NCBI GenBank assembly: GCA_027972325.1
Contig: JAPMOS010000228.1
Location: forward strand, 1 to 20,000
Reading direction: 5' to 3'
Length of the DNA: 20,000 bases
From: Paratrimastix pyriformis
Taxonomy: Eukaryota > Preaxostyla > Paratrimastigidae
Below the pieces are notes generated by a model. That model was given only the letters and a program-made list of their open reading frames with translations, was not told the origin of the DNA and did not search any database. The first letter of the stretch is position 1. Each line of letters starts with the position of its first letter. Positions 18,240-20,000 of the stretch are shown here, in pieces. Position numbers and translations under genes: made by a program.

Positions 18240-18948
18240 ATGGCAGAGTGATGTTCCCAGGCTGCTTGGTTTGGGGCCGAAACCACTTTTCACGTTTCAT
18301 CGAGACGGTTCGCAGACCGAAACAGAAACAAACACGCTGGAAGGTGGGGGAAGCGGAACAGGATGGACTTGAAAGAAGGGATCGGCAGACCCCCCAGGAG
18401 CGAGGTCACGCGAAAGTTCTTTGTTCATCTGAGCAAGGTTTTCGTAGCTGTCAGTCCCACAGAGAATAGCATCCATGCGGTACCTGGGCGGATATCGATC
18501 GGCAGGTGAGTCGGAGCGAGAGAGTCACCAGACACTTGTCAAGACGAACTGGAAAATCTCCGAAGGGAAGTCAAGCTTGCGCTGGTTCGGGCGAAACAAG
18601 GTTATGAAAGGAGAAAGGGATGAGGTGTGAGAAACCTTCTGTAATCCCTTTTTCGAATTCCACGATTAGTTCGACCAGTAACAGTGAACTCAAACTAGGT
18701 TAAGAGAGGAGACGGCGTAGGCGGAGTAGACGGGGAGAAAAAAGCCCGAAAAAGTTTTGCCGGCGAGACTAGTACCGCAAGGGTTCGTCATCCTGCAGGC
18801 AATGGGTTTTCTACTGTCATTCATTCATTCATTCTCGTGTTCATGGTTTTCACCCCACTCTTCGAAGTAGTCTTACGCGAGTGTATCAACACGATCGTCG
18901 CGGAACCCCGTACCACACTTTTCGAAAGGTCGGTCTTTGGTCTGAACA
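18240..18948. promoter_or_regulatory. Lower-GC interval, likely intergenic between divergent genes
   Basis: Base composition drops to a balanced mix without G or C runs. It lies between the minus-strand exon block and the plus-strand gene at the right end, where the strand bias switches sign. It contains a short CATT repeat (about 18818-18834) and A/T-rich words such as GAAAAAAGCCCGAAAAAG. No defined promoter box can be named. Confidence 0.45.
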
Positions 18949-19287
18949 ATGAAATTTTCGTTGGTCTCATCATCACCCTTCGGCATCGCACCGCCCACTG
19001 CACCGCCAAGTTCATTCTGTTTCTTGTATCTCATCGTTTCTCCGCCATCCCTCGGTGCGCCTCTTTTCCTCGGCTGTGGCGCTCAGCCGCTGCAGTTCGT
19101 CCGATCGCAGGCAGTGCCGGAGCTCTCAAGGGCGTGCTCTTGCACCCTGGGCGCAGGATGCGATCCCTCATGTGTGCGTTTCTTCGCACCATCGGCACGC
19201 CCAGCTTCTGGTTCGAACTGGCACGCTGGTTCCGTCCCCACCGACGGCGTTCCCGCCGCCCCTGCCTCACCCCCGCCACCCCCCCAG

Positions 19288-19847
19288 GCCTCCCCGGCCC
19301 CGATCGTCGTTATCCCGCCGGCCGGCAATGATATCAAGATCACCATGCCCCAGACCCCCACGACCACCATCGACGTGTGTGAGGACCCTCCGCAGGTGGA
19401 CCGGCTTGAGGTCCGCATCACTCTCCTCCTCCTCCTCCACCTCCCCCCCCCACCCCCACCCACCCATCCCTCCCCGCGCGTACCCGAGCTAATTGGCTGG
19501 GTGGGGCTGGGGCTTGACGGGTGCAGGAGCGTCTCCAGGAGCGGCTTGCCCAGTGGGGCCACCCGTACGGGGAGACTTCGACCGGTGCGACATCCGCCGC
19601 GCCCTGACCTGCCCCCTCGGGTCCGCTCCCACCCCAACACCCCAACACCCCCAACACCCCCCATACGCGCTGACATGCCTCCCTTCCCCCACGTCGTCAA
19701 CTGCTCTGCGCCCGCCCTTGGTCCCCCCCCCCCCCCAGGACGCCCGTACACCGGCTGACCATCCACCGGCTCCTGCCGGGCATGCTGGCGCCCCGTACGC
19801 GGACCCCCACGCTGCCCTCGCCCAGGCGGCCCGCCTCATGGCCCTCG
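19288..19847 (+). CDS. Unidentified spliced gene, three exons, partial
   Basis: Exon 19288-19410 lies between CCCCCCCAG and GTCCGC: 41 codons, with APIVVIPPAGNDIKITM and CEDPPQVDRLE. Exon 19527-19620 starts ERLQERLAQWGHPYG; its end reads DFDRCDIRRALTCPLG in another frame, while the first frame meets a TGA at 19605. Exon 19739-19847 follows a long C run and reads TPVHRLTIHRLLPGMLAP, then YADPHAALAQAARLMALG in a second frame, before GTCCGC. The second and third exons join in phase. The frame changes sit beside GGGG and CCCC runs. An upstream frame starting at the ATG at 18949 may include the N-terminus. I recognise no family. Confidence 0.5.
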
Positions 19848-20000
19848 GTCCGCCCCGCCAGCCCCGTCCCTCCCACCGCCCGCCTGCCGTCCGTGCATCA
19901 TCACAACCGCCGTGGCAAGATGGGGCAACAACGCGCCATCTCCTCGTCTCCTTCCCCGTCGCCCCGTCGCCCAAAGGGGCCCGCACCAAGGGCTCACTAT
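19848..20000. other. Window end, intron-like C-rich DNA
   Basis: C-rich sequence follows the last GTCCGC. Nothing further can be supported before the window ends. Confidence 0.4.

Noticed and set aside
17138-18300. Large Pro/Ser/Ala-rich and Gly/Arg-rich frames across the G-rich tract
   Set aside because: All frames of a G-run minisatellite stay open; nothing indicates coding.
18300-18620. tRNA-like words such as GGTTCG in the lower-GC interval
   Set aside because: No cloverleaf with paired arms can be drawn around them.

Overview
The window joins two very different kinds of DNA. Positions 1-7079 are AT-rich and carry the hallmark genes of a Polinton/Maverick-type element: a protein-primed family B DNA polymerase and a retroviral-type (rve) integrase. 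From 7080 to the end the DNA is very GC-rich, full of minisatellites and homopolymer runs, and carries short exons separated by introns. A recognisable nucleolar gene (UTP25, a degenerate DEAD-box helicase relative in the small-subunit processome) and one-LRR-per-exon repeats show that the host is a eukaryote. The GC-rich, intron-rich style suggests a unicellular eukaryote; the species cannot be named from this sequence.

The element (1-7079, open at the left edge of the window) has an odd layout. A polymerase gene on the minus strand (1-2127) starts head to head with the integrase (2197-3231, plus strand). A 56-residue small ORF (3228-3398, minus) converges on the integrase. Then come about 0.9 kb of AT-rich non-coding DNA with an exact-period 127-bp repeat, and a second, opposite-facing polymerase copy (4288-7079). 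The second copy is in pieces and stops abruptly at the GC-rich DNA. The two polymerase copies form long inverted-repeat arms (1-1545 and 4288-5832) that look almost identical, so the duplication is probably young.

In the GC-rich part, 7080-8160 has no recognised gene. Five UTP25 exons lie on the minus strand between 9269 and 10608, followed by a decayed LRR gene (11535-12204, minus), a 21-copy 53-bp minisatellite (12645-13754) with a more worn neighbouring repeat, and a string of well-formed but unidentified minus-strand exons (13994-16859). A GAT microsatellite and its 11-bp derivative (15896-16168) and a large G-rich minisatellite (about 17590-18130) follow. A lower-GC interval (18240-18940) separates this minus-strand block from an unidentified plus-strand spliced gene (19288-19847).

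Two general patterns stand out. Predicted exons very often end at the 5' splice sequence GTCCGC. The G-rich/C-rich strand bias also flips across 18240-18940, matching divergent transcription. Several host exons change reading frame beside C or G runs, which could be gene decay or unpolished sequence.
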